From NCBI GenBank assembly GCA_034190875.2, contig CM067358.1, positions 55,366,356 through 55,430,355 on the forward strand: 64,000 nt of DNA. The letters run 5' to 3'. The notes below the pieces were generated by a model that worked only from the letters and a program-made list of their open reading frames with translations, did not search any database and was not told the origin of the DNA. A program made the translations under genes and the position numbers. The DNA is from Urechis unicinctus (lineage: Eukaryota; Annelida; Polychaeta; Xenopneusta; Urechidae). Within the stretch, counting starts at the first letter, position 1, and every line of letters starts with the position of its first letter. This document shows positions 14,111 through 27,100 of this stretch, in pieces.

Positions 14111-14352
14111 GGGGACGGGATTGGCATTAAAGCACCAGATCAAAGCGAAGCATATAAAGTGGAAGACGAGATTAGTATAAAAACACATAACCAGAAGGAA
14201 GCGTCTTCAATAGTGGGATGGGTTAAACGTTAAAGCACCCGGCCTAAATAACGAAGATGGAGACGGGCTAAGCGTGAAAGCGCCCGACAAAATTTCATGA
14301 ACGCACACGACGCCAGTCTCAAAGAAGCAAAGGGCTTAGCATTAACAGGCGC
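14111..14352. repeat. Degenerate ~50-bp tandem repeat in W copy 1
   Basis: A motif like GGGNTTAGCATTAAAGCACC recurs at about 14113, 14165, 14213, 14260 and 14330, with spacing of 45-67 bp and much decay. The copy at 23350-23600 keeps the same layout. Confidence 0.5.
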
Positions 14353-14689
14353 TTTTAAATCAAGTTAGCGTTAGAAAGCGTTAGGAAGTCTAAATAGCGA
14401 CATGTTGTTTCTTTTTGGCATGACGCCATGTTTTAAAAACTTGTGAGTGAATATCAAAATCATTATGATGCACATAACCTCGTGTCACATTATTTCCATC
14501 TTATAATAAGTCTGCCCTTTGTTCTAAATGATAAACATGTCTACGAACCAAGACATGCCTACATCACTGATCCAATGCTTACGAGCAGGTTTCCGCGGGT
14601 TATGGTGTACTGCGTCGCCTTTCGACTCACATGTTGTGAGATCGAAAGCAAGGTGTGAATTCCTGACTGGCTCCCCGTAACTCGGATGA

Positions 14690-14820
14690 CCACGTTAAAT
14701 GGCGGTCCCACCCTGTAAGGGTATGCACCCGACTAGGTAGCTCAATAGCACCGTGCAGGACCTTCGTCCCAGCGGCGTGGGTTTTGCAGACTCGTCTGGG
14801 CAACGAGTTTGTGGGATATC
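14690..14820 (+). repeat. tRNA-derived SINE-like segment, copy 1
   Basis: The phrase GGTAGCTCAATAGCA near 14735 resembles a pol III A box (TRGCNNARNGG). About 45 bp later GGCGTGGGTTTTGCAGACTC, near 14776, falls where a B box (GGTTCGANTCC) would lie but is mutated. A small hairpin GGAC...GTCC lies between, in the anticodon-arm position. It is too decayed to be a tRNA gene. A tRNA-headed SINE is the best explanation, though a chance resemblance cannot be excluded. Confidence 0.4.
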
Positions 14821-14984
14821 ACCTTGTTGTTGAAAGTGACGTAAAACGCCAATATTATATATATCTTTTTTATGCTTCCGATGCTTCACTGTATAAGAAT
14901 ACTTTGCTAAAATATGCTCTATGTACGATGTTTGGTGGCCGGCATTGAAATGCATGTGTCAGGGACTGGTTCTCGACGATGGTT

Positions 14985-17900
14985 TTATCCCGCTTGATCA
15001 GCAAGTAGTATGCCTATTTCTGATCCGGGTGTTTGAGTGCAAACGGCGATAACGAAAAGTAGAAGAAAGCATAAGATACGAGAAACTGGCTGTAAATTAA
15101 TCCTCATCAGTCATGAACAGTGGTGTGAAAGAATAGCAATTAGTTTTCTGTCAACACCACAAACGGGTTTTTTTTTGGCAACACGCACAAAATACTGCCG
15201 CCCGCCTTGTTGCAAAATAAAAACATGGGGATACCATTCAACACATCATGCGTACCCTTCATTGACTTCCTGTGGAAACCGCATTATGTACCAAATTCTT
15301 CTACTCACCTTAAAGGCTGTTAATAGAACTGCGCCATGCTACCTACAGGAACTTACTGCTTAATACCAACCTACAAGGGGTCTTCGATCTATGGACAAAT
15401 CTGCTACAAATCTCCAAATATGTATTCATATGGTGTTTACGTATGCCGCGCCAAACAACTTGAACGCACTTACTGTCGCCGTCAGTCGGTAGAATACGCT
15501 TGATGAATTTAAATCCAATTTCAAGACATCTGTTTTTAGTCAGTCGTATAACAATCAACTTCCTGCTCATGCGCCTTTGAGAAGGATTATTTCCTGGAAA
15601 CAAACACAATGAAAAAATGCTTTTTGTGCATCTGGCTAATGCGGATACGGATAACTCGCATCATTGGAACTTCCCATCTTCGTTTTTGCTGGCGTTATTT
15701 ATGGTCGCGTGTTTTGGTGCCCATGACGCATATTAACGACCGATTCGATGTTGTATCGTACGCCCACATGGTTGCTGCATATTACATAACCCTGCAGCAT
15801 GTCACTCAAAGTCCTCTGCTAATAAGATTTATGCCGAATAATGGATGCTAAATTTACTGTTCAGCAGCCTACATTTGATACCGCAGCTTCACTTATTGAC
15901 CACAACGGATAGCTTTCTTTACCACTTGATCTAACAAGCTAAGACTGACAACATTAAATTGACTCCACCTCAGGGCCTTGCTCGCCATAGTGTTCATCAT
16001 GCTCGTTATATACAGCGCAATGTTTCAACAATTTATTCTTAATCAGCAGTACAATACAGGGTTGCAGTGATTGAGAACGCTCAGCAGTTTCATGCATATT
16101 ATGGTAGATTACCAGGAGGGGTTCATCACTGGCAACTGTCGCTCGATGCGGGAATAATATGAAGCCATATCTCTGCTCCCAACGCAGTTTTTGATGCTCT
16201 GCGTCACATATATGCAGAGCTTATTAGCTGCTACATTTATACTTTGTGCTCACTGTATCTTTACTTGGTGGTTCCGTGATCACTTGAATGCTTCTAGCTA
16301 CACGATCTTTGTGTGCGAAGCAATATTCTGAAATATGCAACAAACTCCATCAATGTTTACTTGTTAAACTACATGAAAAAGTTACCTAACCTGTACATTG
16401 TTACGGCACGCATTGCCGTCATAAGTACAATGCGGTCGGAGCGTCAGTCAAGAAAAAGTGTAAATTGTGAATAATGAGCTGTCATCTGTTATTCTAGCTG
16501 TGATCCTGGGCCAATGTTTGTCATCGGCGCTGATGCATATTTCATGAGGTGTCGAGTGCATAATGCCTGCTCGTTCCACAAAACACTATTGAACGACTAA
16601 AGCATTCTAAGTTATGTTTTATGCGCACATCTGTTTGACTTAACATCAGATGCTGTGTTGTTCACTCTCGCCCAAGGATAGCATGATTCAAGTGGATATT
16701 CAAGCAAAAAGATGTCTTAGTGCTGCAGTTTACGATTCAATTGCCTCATTCCAGCTAAAGCCATCAGACGGCTCTGCATTTATTTTGCTTAGAGCAAATA
16801 GATGCTCAAAGAATATCTATATCTATCTTGTTAGTGTTTCCAAATAGAAACGGCCGCCAACAGCATTAACTGTCACTTATAATATACAAAACCTGAGCAG
16901 GGATTGAGGTTTGGAATCCAAGTGGCAGTCGCATGGTTGTCTCGTTGTATCTTAATCAGATGCTTCATAATGGTCATATGACAGTGGTGATTATGGCGCA
17001 TATATACCTACCATCCCGATGAAGTGATTCTAATGTTTCAAATATGATGCTCAATACAAAACCGATTGCCTGAAATATCAATTACAGCTTAGGCATTTGA
17101 CAACATAAAGCGTGCAAGAATTTGTTAAATCGGATTGTTTTATCCAATTCGACACCAAAATACAGCATTCATTGCGCATATTACATTGTGATGCACGCAT
17201 TTACACACTTCCGGCATAAGAGAAAACTCTATGATGAGCCAAACGTTATTCATCATGGATGCAGAGTATTCGCCAATTTCAATGAAAAACGTGTCGAAGC
17301 TACGGTGTCCTATACATCATATCCCATGTACGCAGGATAGCGTAATGTTAGCGCATATTGAGCATGTCTCGAGATATATCTTTCCAAACGCAAGCAAACT
17401 AAGCCCAAACGTGCTTGATACCATATGTGGAGTGATTTTGTGTGTGCATCATTTGGTTTTGCAATGCCATTACAGGGCTTGGAGCAAATTAGGCTGATTT
17501 GATTTATAGTTAACCTTTCATTATAAACATTGCAGATTTCCGTTTGTTATCCCATATCCATCTGCTTCATTGTCTGACAACTTATAGCAAAACCTTAATC
17601 CCACCAACAGCTGCAATGTAACAAGCAGCAGGTCTGGTGTGTTGTCAAGATACACAGAGGGCGCGGGTCGTTAGTTGCTCGCTGGAGAAATATTGCAGAA
17701 CACAAGGCATTTTATGAACAACAGCATGATCAAGCTGGCTCTTTGTTATAAAAATACGCCCTTCACCTGCAATCAATGCATCATCCACCATTTGCACTAT
17801 GAGGCTGTACTATTTGATATAACAATAGTACAAATCGTTTCACCTTAGAATGCCGACCTATCTGACTTTATACTACTAATAAGCAATCCTTCGCTTATGC

Positions 17901-18885
17901 TATGCACTCTACTGCGGCCAGTCGACATAAGAAACTGCACAAATGCCGATTGTTTCTGCGTATACGAAATCAGGGACATAATTCGTAGTCCCCTAGTTTG
18001 CGAGCAGCCACTACGGTTTCTAGTAATGTCCACGTCCAATCGCTCATAGATCTCCAGTCTCGGCGAGCTGTAGTGCAACCATTAATCACGTTGGTCAGCA
18101 GATGGCGACGTCTAAACGTTTGGCGTTGAATAAACTGATATCCACACCCACGTTTCATTCATCGCCATCAGTGTGCATCTAGAAATACTCTTTAGATGAT
18201 GAGTAAATATGGAATACGTTGCGCATTATGACCATCGTGGTACAGGACAGAATACATTCTGGGCAAACGATTTAAAGACCAATAGAATGACATAAGCCAA
18301 GCAAAATACGTTATTGCTACCTATGGCGTGGTAAGATATATCAACTGTATCATTTGTCAGCCAATCAGAAAAGAATCTTCTTTGTCGAAAATCGACAGAC
18401 GACCTCCAATGATCTGATGGCATTATCTGATGGGTCTCTAAGGTTACATTGTTGTGATATATGGTCAACCATAAAGGTAGTTATTGCATTTACGCTATTT
18501 TGGTGCGTTCGATGTCTTCAGGCTATAATCGAATAAGCAAATTGGGAATTCAACAGGCGCGCCTGGTTACCTGAATTAATGTGATGGCTTGCAGATTTGC
18601 TACGAATCTTGACGTGCGCCTACTTTCGTCGGCTCGGTGATGTAATGTTTGTTGCGATTGGCAGGGGGTTTAGAGTGATATACGCTGTATAAGTCAACTG
18701 TTAGCGCATCATACCATAAATTGCGTTGCGTATCGTCATTGAATCGCAATGGCCAATTCTATGTGAATTTGTATGTCGGTCTGGGGCTTTGAGGCCTACA
18801 GATGCACACAAGGTAAGTAACAAAGAAAGGCTCTATTTTATTTCCTGGATGCATCAGGATGACACTTTTGTTAAATTTCTCTCAC
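14985..18885. repeat. L block, copy 2
   Basis: The parts in order are: the L start (15005-15110), the LINE relic, a part at 15650-15850 shared with 38395-38590, a part at 15970-16395 shared with units 3, 4 and 5, the L anchor from 16400, and 16710-17580 shared with every other L. A stretch at 17600-18200 otherwise resembles Z of unit 4 (46970-47450). The end, 18240-18885, is shared with 41050-41660 and 56925-57320. It lacks the TA array and the following segment. It ends at CTCTCAC (18885) and is joined there to W. Confidence 0.85.
15110..15610 (+). pseudogene. LINE reverse-transcriptase 3' end relic (CR1/L2-like), copy 1
   Basis: Conceptual translation shows the signature downstream of the catalytic palm in CR1/L2-type non-LTR reverse transcriptases. 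From 15188 one frame reads QNTAARLVAK, and LH-LPV follows with a stop in place of the usual Trp. After a frameshift near 15270, LLLTLKAVNRTAPCYLQELT corresponds to the family pattern LLLTFKAxNGxAPxYLxxLL. Farther on, APNNLNAL (the family's W/NxLP region) and DEFKSNFKTSVFS (family xFKxxLKTxLF) are visible around 15450-15540. At least three stops and one frameshift make it dead. The catalytic core and any endonuclease domain are absent, which fits a 5'-truncated insertion later carried inside L. Confidence 0.85.
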
Positions 18886-21800
18886 TTGTGCTCCAAATAT
18901 AGTAATTAGTCAATATAGGTAATTGATGAACTGTCTCTTAACGATATGATAAGTTACTGGGTATAACTATATATATGGACCGTTTTGTTACATTCGTTGC
19001 AAATGCTATGAGAGAAATGTATTAATATTCACATGACTAGTTGTAACTCCAATAATGCGCTGTCACTGACTGACGCAGCTGTCATATACGTCCGCAGACA
19101 TCTCTAGAATAAATTCGTAAGTGTCTCTCAAAGGCGAGATCTACCACCGACCAAGAGGGCAATTCCGAGTTGAGGCAAAGATAGTTAGATATAGTATGAT
19201 CTCGCGACAAATGTTATTTACTGCAAGGCCACTTGGATACTAGTTTCTAGTGTGTATTCAACAAAATCGCTGCTGTTTTTTGTCTGCACTCCGCGTCTGA
19301 TGCAATATTATACTTATCACCTTAAGCAATGCATCTATGGTCTGATCTGCATCTTTAGTACAGTTCATTGTTTTGGTTGCATTAGAAATAAAAAAAATTC
19401 CCGGTCTGCCGGGGCCTTGTCTCAAATAACTGTGACAACTATCCAGTCGTATACCATATTTGATTTGGCACTAGGTTTCAGATAATGGTTTCTATTTTAA
19501 CATTTGATTACTGCAAAGACTAACTCGCCAGCATCATGTGAACCTGATGTGGATATAGACCGGCAATCATTTATCCCATCTGACGTGTGCGTGTGCAGAT
19601 GATGATCAACTGAGTAATATCTTTTGTTATGCATCATGATGAGTCAATCTAGATGCACCTTTGTCGCCCCTGGGAAATCAATGACATACTATGTTTCCTC
19701 GTTATATCAAAGTCCATCATCGCTATATCACTGAACAGACTACTCGATGTAAAAACATAGATGCAACAAGAGGGGCCAGGAAGGTCCTTTGTCTATAATC
19801 ACTATGCCAAGCTGTTGGTTATACTAACAGTACATAGCTGTCATGTATGGACCAAGTAAACGAATAATTTCATTGCTTGTCTTGGAATCGGCCATCTGTA
19901 CAGAGTTAATCAATCAACTCACCTAGGATCATTAGGCAATGTAACAATGAAGGAGCGGCTATGTCATCAGACCCACGTGGGCTCATGTTTGTCATTCTTT
20001 GGTGAGATCTCCCTCGAGAAGGATTTGGATTAAAAGTATATCCAGCTACAATAATCAAATCGGCTCAAAATATAATCTATAGGGATTCCTAAATGTAATA
20101 CAACAGCTCCCACAGTCGGTTATTTACGAATAGAACGAGTAGCTCTGCCAACATTTAGACGATCTTCACATAATGTACATGATAGTGGAAATGTGCACCA
20201 GGAGTAATTCCACCAGCTATCACTCGTTGTAATGATGATATTCATCGTTTATTCGTAGTTCACATGAGTCTTACGGGCTGTCTGCAGGCTGTCTACGGGC
20301 CCTGTACAATTTTTCAAAGATTTATGACCCCGTAGAGCCCGTGGCCAAACAGTTGTACATGCACTATTTTCAGACTTAGGCTCCTTGCGGGTTTAAGCCC
20401 ATAGAAGACCCATAGGCAGTCATATGGAGTCATTGAGGGGCCCGCACGCATTTCTTACGGGTGCTCTACGGGTGTGTGGGTCGGTTTGCTCCCAGGACTC
20501 AATACAGCCATTATATATTATCGCCAACGTTCTGAACTCCGGGATTCCGGCCAAGCACAAAAAACCATTATTGGACGCTGTTTGTGTGCACCTAAAAATT
20601 TACTACATGTTACGTGTGTCTATTTAAGCAATTACCCAAGTTGTCGTTGTATGTAATAAACAGTGATTTAATGATGGTATTTAGTATTTTTCATTTTTTT
20701 AAAAACAAGTTCAGGATGCTTTAATTAATAAAAACAAGCATGGAGTACACAATATATGTATTAAAGCGATTCAATAATACTAAGGAATTACAACAACTGA
20801 ACTGTGCCCACTTTTGATACAAAAAGACCTATTTGTCAGAATTCATAATATTCAAACATATCTAAGACAATTTGCAGTGTACAAACAACCCGTAGAACGC
20901 CCGCAGACCGCATGTAAAACATGTGACCACAACATCGTATGGGGGAGGATTTCTTTTAGGCTTCCCTCTGGCCACAAGGCCCTCAATGCCGTACGGGGCC
21001 CGTAAGCACCTGTAGGTTTCATGGGATCTAGTCATAAGATGGGCGTTGAAACAGCAAAACAAGGCTACCACTCAAGGTCAAGTCATATCATTCGCATAGA
21101 TCATTAATAACAGGGAGCAGCGAGGAGCAGGTTACTCATCATACCGCGAAATTGACCTTCAAAAATTGAATTGCTGAGCTTTCTGACTCCACGCAGCGTG
21201 ACATATAGAGTTGTGTAATTGGAATAAGCTGTTATGACAAGCGACTGTAACCTGCGGGGATGATGATCCCTATTGAGCACTTACAGAGGAGGCAATGGGC
21301 TGGAGTCGGAGCGGAGCATAGTTGTTTCAGTAATGTACAATTTACACCCAAATGATGGGAAGGGGGTGTAGTTAACCAAAACAAACCACACAATCAATCT
21401 ATGCTGGCATGTAGTGATGTTAGGCTTCATTCATTGGTATTTGTATTATCTGGCTCTAGAATGCAAACACAATATATACTACAGCAATATCTGGTAACAC
21501 AAGGCAGTAACTTGTAGCTAGATGTAAGGTATATGGTCTAGATACCAAGATCAGCATTATAATGCCTGGCTATTCGAACTTGTAATACACTGCCTTATGA
21601 CAAGAAACCGTTAAAGCAAAAGACATGACGCTGACGCCATCGGGTCGAATCAATAGTAGGGCAGCTAGTCACAATGGCATTATTTCTTCATACCATGGCT
21701 AATACATTGTGCAACATTGCCAGTCATTGTGTTTTTTCGCTCGTAACCACACGGGTAACGATATAGGGAATATTTCTGGCAACGTGGTTGCCGAATATGT

Positions 21801-23349
21801 ATGTTTGAAATCCACCTGTGCTGTAACTTAGGTTAAGTAGGGCACAGGTGTGTTTGTGTGTCTGACAATTCGACTTCCATGAGGTTTTACTTACAAAGGC
21901 TATCGCCATTTTTTTCTATATCTTGTTATTTTTTATAAGACTGTGATGCAGGGCTGTATACACAAGCAGTACGAAATAACGCTTTATTTACCACATATGA
22001 GCGATAACCCAGTGCAAACTGTATACAGGAAAAAACGTTGTATGTGCCAGCTATACGGTTAGTCAGATCATAGAACGATAAAATGGAGCCACCAGCCATA
22101 TTCGGAAAAATAATGTGGTAGTAAGACGAGCGTCTGTCACACAGCAAGCCAATGTGTTACTTCCTGTATATATTATTCTTCTGTCAACACGAGACGACCA
22201 TCTACTTTCTTGTCTAAGATATATGTTATCAAATCAAGAATCGCTCATTATTTAGGTTGCTATGTTGCTGTCGGACACACGGAATCTGCGTCTATAACGT
22301 GTCAGTGTCGATAGCATTCCAGACCTTCATGGCATTCAAGCTTCTTATCTCGATAATCAAATGCACATGACATATAATTGTATTATACAGACCTCGATAT
22401 GGCCACACTCGTAATATTGTAGAGGTTTCTTCAATTTATCAAATGACGATAACGCCGACCCGCCGATTTCTGTTGGAATATAAATGACCCATTGTGACAA
22501 ATGGAACGTAGCGGAGAAGCAGGTGATTATTCGCAAACCACTGCCTCCCTGCAGACATTGATTGAGGCTCAAAATATGCTGACTTTGCGGGCATAATGAT
22601 GTTAAGTCAAATGAAGACTGATGGACAGTACCTCGTGATGTTACATGCTACGATGGTTGGTCTTATGCATCATTACAGCGATAGGGCAAACGGTATCTGA
22701 GGTAGCTTTCTGGTCGCTTGATATTGAAGTATATTCTTTGATGCAGTTCTATTTGCCACCAAACCACACGACAGTGACGCCAACATACCTCCGCCCATCA
22801 ACCACTGATGAAATTAATTAGTATGCTATGCATGTCGTATTTGATATTTCGAACCAAGACATCTCAGTGTCGAAAGCAGGATCGCAGTCATAGTGAGACT
22901 ATTGTCGTATTTGGACTTCCCTTGACTTCAAATCAAACTGAGTTCGTTTGTATCATTCATATAGTTTGCATCACGCTACCACGATTGAACCGAAGTACAA
23001 TCAAACTGATGACGTACAATTATAAACGGATATTTAAAAACAAAATGATTATATAAACAAAACAAGCGCTGGCATATCATTGGTGCCAGTTTACTAAATG
23101 TTGACAGAATAGCCATCAACACCATTTATGTAGCCATTATTTCTGATTCACATTGCTGAGGAAATGCAACACGAGCAAAATGACATTTTGTTAAGCAGAG
23201 AACAGGCTTAGTTACTATAGCATCACACGGCCACAGCGACGCATTTTGAAATAGTGGCCAGGCTTTGTACGAAAGCAACTGGCTAATATAACACATCTTG
23301 GGGAATCGACTTGTTTTAATGCAAACTACCCAATTTCCACATCTGAAAG

Positions 23350-23600
23350 CAAGGGGACGGGATTGGCATTAAAGCACCAAATCAAAGTGAAGCATATAAA
23401 GTGGAAGGTGAGATTAGTATAAAACCACATAACCAGAAGGAAGCGTCTTCAATAGTGGGATGGGTTAAACGTTAAAGCACCCGGCCTAAATAACGAAGTT
23501 GGAGACGGTCTAAGCGTGGAAGCGCACGTCAAAATGTCATCAACGCACACGACGCTAGTCTCAAAGAAGCAAAGTTCTTAGCATTAACAGGCGCTTCTAA
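23350..23600. repeat. Degenerate ~50-bp tandem repeat in W copy 2
   Basis: Same layout as at 14111-14352, with motif starts near 23353, 23404, 23457 and 23503 and a last decayed unit near 23575. The right end is shortened relative to copy 1. Confidence 0.45.
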
Positions 23601-23929
23601 ATCAAGTTAGCGTTAGAAAGCCTCAGGGCTTTCTTTTTGGCATGACGCTATGTTTTAACAACTTGTGAGTGAATATCAAAATCATTATGATGCACATAAC
23701 CTCGTGTCACATTATTTCCATCTTATAATAAGTCTGCCCTTTGTTCTAAATGATAAACATGTCTACGCACCAAGACATGCCTACATCCCTGGGCCGATGC
23801 TTCCGAGCAGGTTTCCGCAGTTTATGGTGTACTGCGTCTGCTTTCGACCCACATGTTGTGAGATCGAAAGCAAGGTGTGAATTCCTGACTGGCTCCCCGT
23901 AACTCGGATGACCACGTTAAATGGCGGTC

Positions 23930-24040
23930 CTACCTCTGTAAGGGGATGCACCCGACTCGGTAGCTCAATGGCACCGTGCAGGACCTTCGTCCCAGCGGCG
24001 TGGGTTTTGCAGACTGGTCTAGGCAACGGGTTTGTATGAT
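23930..24040 (+). repeat. tRNA-derived SINE-like segment, copy 2
   Basis: This copy has a better A-box-like phrase than copy 1 (CGGTAGCTCAATGGCA near 23960). The GTCCCAGCGGCGTGGG stretch and the mutated B-box position match copy 1. It is a passenger of the same duplication, not an independent insertion. Confidence 0.4.
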
Positions 24041-24184
24041 ATCACCTTGTTGTTGAAAGTGACGTAAAATACCAAAATATTATATTAATCTTTTTTACCG
24101 ATGGATGTTTTGCTAATATATGCGTTATGTACGATATATGGTGGCTGACATTGCAACGTATGCGTAGGGGACTGGTTCTCGACG

Positions 24185-27100
24185 ATGGCTTTGTCCCGCT
24201 TGATCAGCAAGTAGTATGCCTATTTCTGATCCGGGTATTTGAGTGCAAACGGCGATAACGAAAAGTAGAAGAGAGCATAAGATACGAGAAACTGGCTGTA
24301 AATCAATATTCATCAGTAATGAACAGTGGTGTGAAAGAATAGCAATTAGTTTTCTGTCAGCACCACAAACGGGTTTTTGGGCAACACGCACAAAATACTA
24401 CCGCCCGCCTTGTTGCAGGATGAAAGCATGGGGATAACATTCAATGCATCATGCGTACCCTTCATTGACTTCCCGTGGATAACGCATTACATACAAATTT
24501 CTTCTACTCACCCTTAAGGCTGTTAATAGAACCGCGCAGAGTTACCAACGGGAACTAACTTCTGAATACCTGCCTGCAAGGGGTTTTCGGTCTATGGACA
24601 AGTATCTGCTACAAGTCCCGAAATCTCCAAATACGTCTTCATACGGTGCTGGAACGCACTTCTTATTACCGTCAGTCGGTTGAATACGCTCGATGAATTT
24701 AAATCCAATCTCAAGACATTTCTTTTTAGTCGTTCCTATAACAATTATCTTCCTGTTTAAGCGCCGTTGAGATGGATTATTTCCTGGAAACAAGCGCAAT
24801 AAAAATGCTTTCTATGCATGTGGCTAATGCTCGGATAACTCGCATTATTGGAACTTCCGATCTTCGTTTCTTGCTTGTAGGCGTTATTTATGGTCGCGTG
24901 GTTTTGGTGCCCATGACGCATATTAACGACCGATTCGATGTTCTATCGTACGCCCACATGGTTGTTGCATGTGACATCACCCGGCAGCATGTCACTAAAA
25001 GTCCTCTGCTAACAAGATTTATGCCGAATAATGGATGCTAAATTTATTGTTTAGCAGCCTACATTTGATACCGCAGCTTCACTTATTGACCACAACGGAT
25101 AGCTTTCTTTACCACTTGATCTAACAAGCTAAGACTGACAACATTAAATTGACTCCACCTCAGGGCCTTGCTCGCCATAGTGTTCATCATGCTCGTTATA
25201 TACAGCGCAATGTTTCAACAATTTATTCTTAATCAGCAATACAATACAGGGTTGCAGTGATTGAGAACGCTCAGCAGTTTCATGCATACTATGGTAGATT
25301 ATTAGGAGAGGTCCATCACTGGCAACTGACGCTCGATGAGGGAATAATATGAAGCCATATCTCTGCTCCCAACGCAGTTTTTGATGCTCTGCGTCACATA
25401 TATGCAGAGCTTATTAGCTGCTACATTTATACTTTGTGCTCACTGTATCTTTACTTGGTGGTTCCGTGATCACTTGAATGCTTCTAGCTACACGATCTTT
25501 GTGTGCGAAGCAATATTCTGAAATATGCAACAAACTCCATCAATGTTTACTTGTTAAACTACATGAAAAAGTTACCTAACCTGTACATTGTTACGGCACG
25601 CATTGCCGTCATAAGTACAATGCGGTCGGAGCGTCAGTCAAGAAAAAGTGTAAATTGCGAATAATGAGCTGTCATCTGTTATTCTAGCTGTGATCCTTGG
25701 CCAATGTTTGTCATCGGCGCTGATGCATATTTCATGAGGTGTCGAGTGCATAATGCCTGCTCGTTCCACAAAACACTATTGAACGACTAAAGCATTTTAA
25801 GTTATGTTTTATGCGCACCTGTCTTTGACTTAACATCAGATGCTGTGTTGTTCACTCTCGCCCAAGGATAGCATGATTCAAGTGGATATTCAAGCAAAAA
25901 GATGTCTTAGTGCTGCAGTTTACGATTCAATTGCCTCATTCCAGCTAAAGCCATCAGACGGCTCTGCATTTATTTTGCTTATAGCAAATAGATGCTCAAA
26001 GAATATCTATATTCATCTTGTAAGTGTTTCCAAACAGAAACGGCCGCCAACAGCATTAACTGTCACTTATAATCTACAAAACCTGATCAGGGATTGAGGT
26101 TTGGAATCCAAGTGGCAGTCGCATAGTTGTCTCGTTGTATCTTACTCAGATGCTTCATAATGGTCATATGACAGTGGTGATTATGGCGCATATAAACCTA
26201 CCATCCCGATGAAGTGATTCTAATGTTTCAAATATGATGCTCAATACAAAACCGATTGCCTGAAATATCAATTACAGCTTAGGCATTTGACAACATAAAC
26301 GTGCAAGAATTTGTTAAATCGGATTGTTTTAGCCAATTCGACACCAAAATACAGCATTCATTGCGCATATTACATTGTGATGCACGCATTTACACACTTC
26401 CGGCATAAGAGAAAACTCTATGATGAGCCAAACGTTATTCATCATGGATGCAGAGTATTCGCCAATTTCAATGAAAAACGTGTCGAAGCTACGGTGTCCT
26501 ATACATCATATCCCATGTACGTAGGATAGCGTAATGTTAGCGCATATTGAGCATGTCTCGAGATATATCTTTCCAAACGCAAGCAAACTAAGCCCAAACG
26601 TGCTTGATACCATATGTGGAGTGATTTTGTGTGTGCATCATTTGGTTTTGCAATGCCATTACCGGGCTTGGAGCAAATTAGGCTGATTTGATTTATAGTT
26701 AACCTTTCATTATAAACATTGCAGATTTCCGTTTGTTATCCCATATCCATCTGCTTAATGTCTGACAACTTATAGCAAAACCCTAATCCCCCACCAACAG
26801 CCTGCAATGTAACAAGCAGCAGGCCTGGTGTGTTGTCAAGATACACAGAGGGCGCGGGTCGTTAGTTGCTCACTGGAGAAATATTGCAGAACACAAGGCA
26901 TTTTATGAACAACAGCATGATCAAGCTGGCTCTTTGCTATATAAAAATACGCCCTTCACCTGCAATCAATGCATCATCCACCATTTGCACTATGAGGCTG
27001 TACTATTTGATATAACAATAGTACAAATCGTTTCACCTTAGAATGCCGACCTATCTGACTTTATACTACTAATAAGCAATCCTTCGCTTATGCTATGCAC

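Larger units (their letters stand above)
8930..14984. repeat. W block, copy 1
   Basis: From 8930 to about 12280 this matches 47890-51285 at roughly 97% by eye. From 9671 it also matches W copy 2 (18886 onward), at only about 89% until roughly 12150 and then about 98-99% to 14100. Beyond 12310 the match to unit 4 falls to about 90% and ends near 13730. A 90-codon minus-strand frame at 9222-9494 is shared with 48186-48449. Both copies are nearly identical, so its conservation says nothing about coding, and no domain is recognised. The right end holds a decayed repeat of about 50 bp and a tRNA-like segment. Confidence 0.85.
18886..24184. repeat. W block, copy 2
   Basis: The copy starts abruptly at the base equivalent to 9671 in W copy 1, immediately after L copy 2. 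To about 21400 it is some 89-93% like copies 1 and 4; from there to about 23400 it is about 98-99% like copy 1. It keeps more CG dinucleotides than copy 1 in places (CTACGGGCCC near 20294 versus CTATGGGCCC near 11077). No gene is supported. Confidence 0.85.

Noticed and set aside
17845..18158. Minus-strand frames shared between L copies 2 and 3 (also 27038-27351)
   Set aside because: The two copies are about 99% identical throughout, and the more distant relative near 47320-47420 does not keep the frame.
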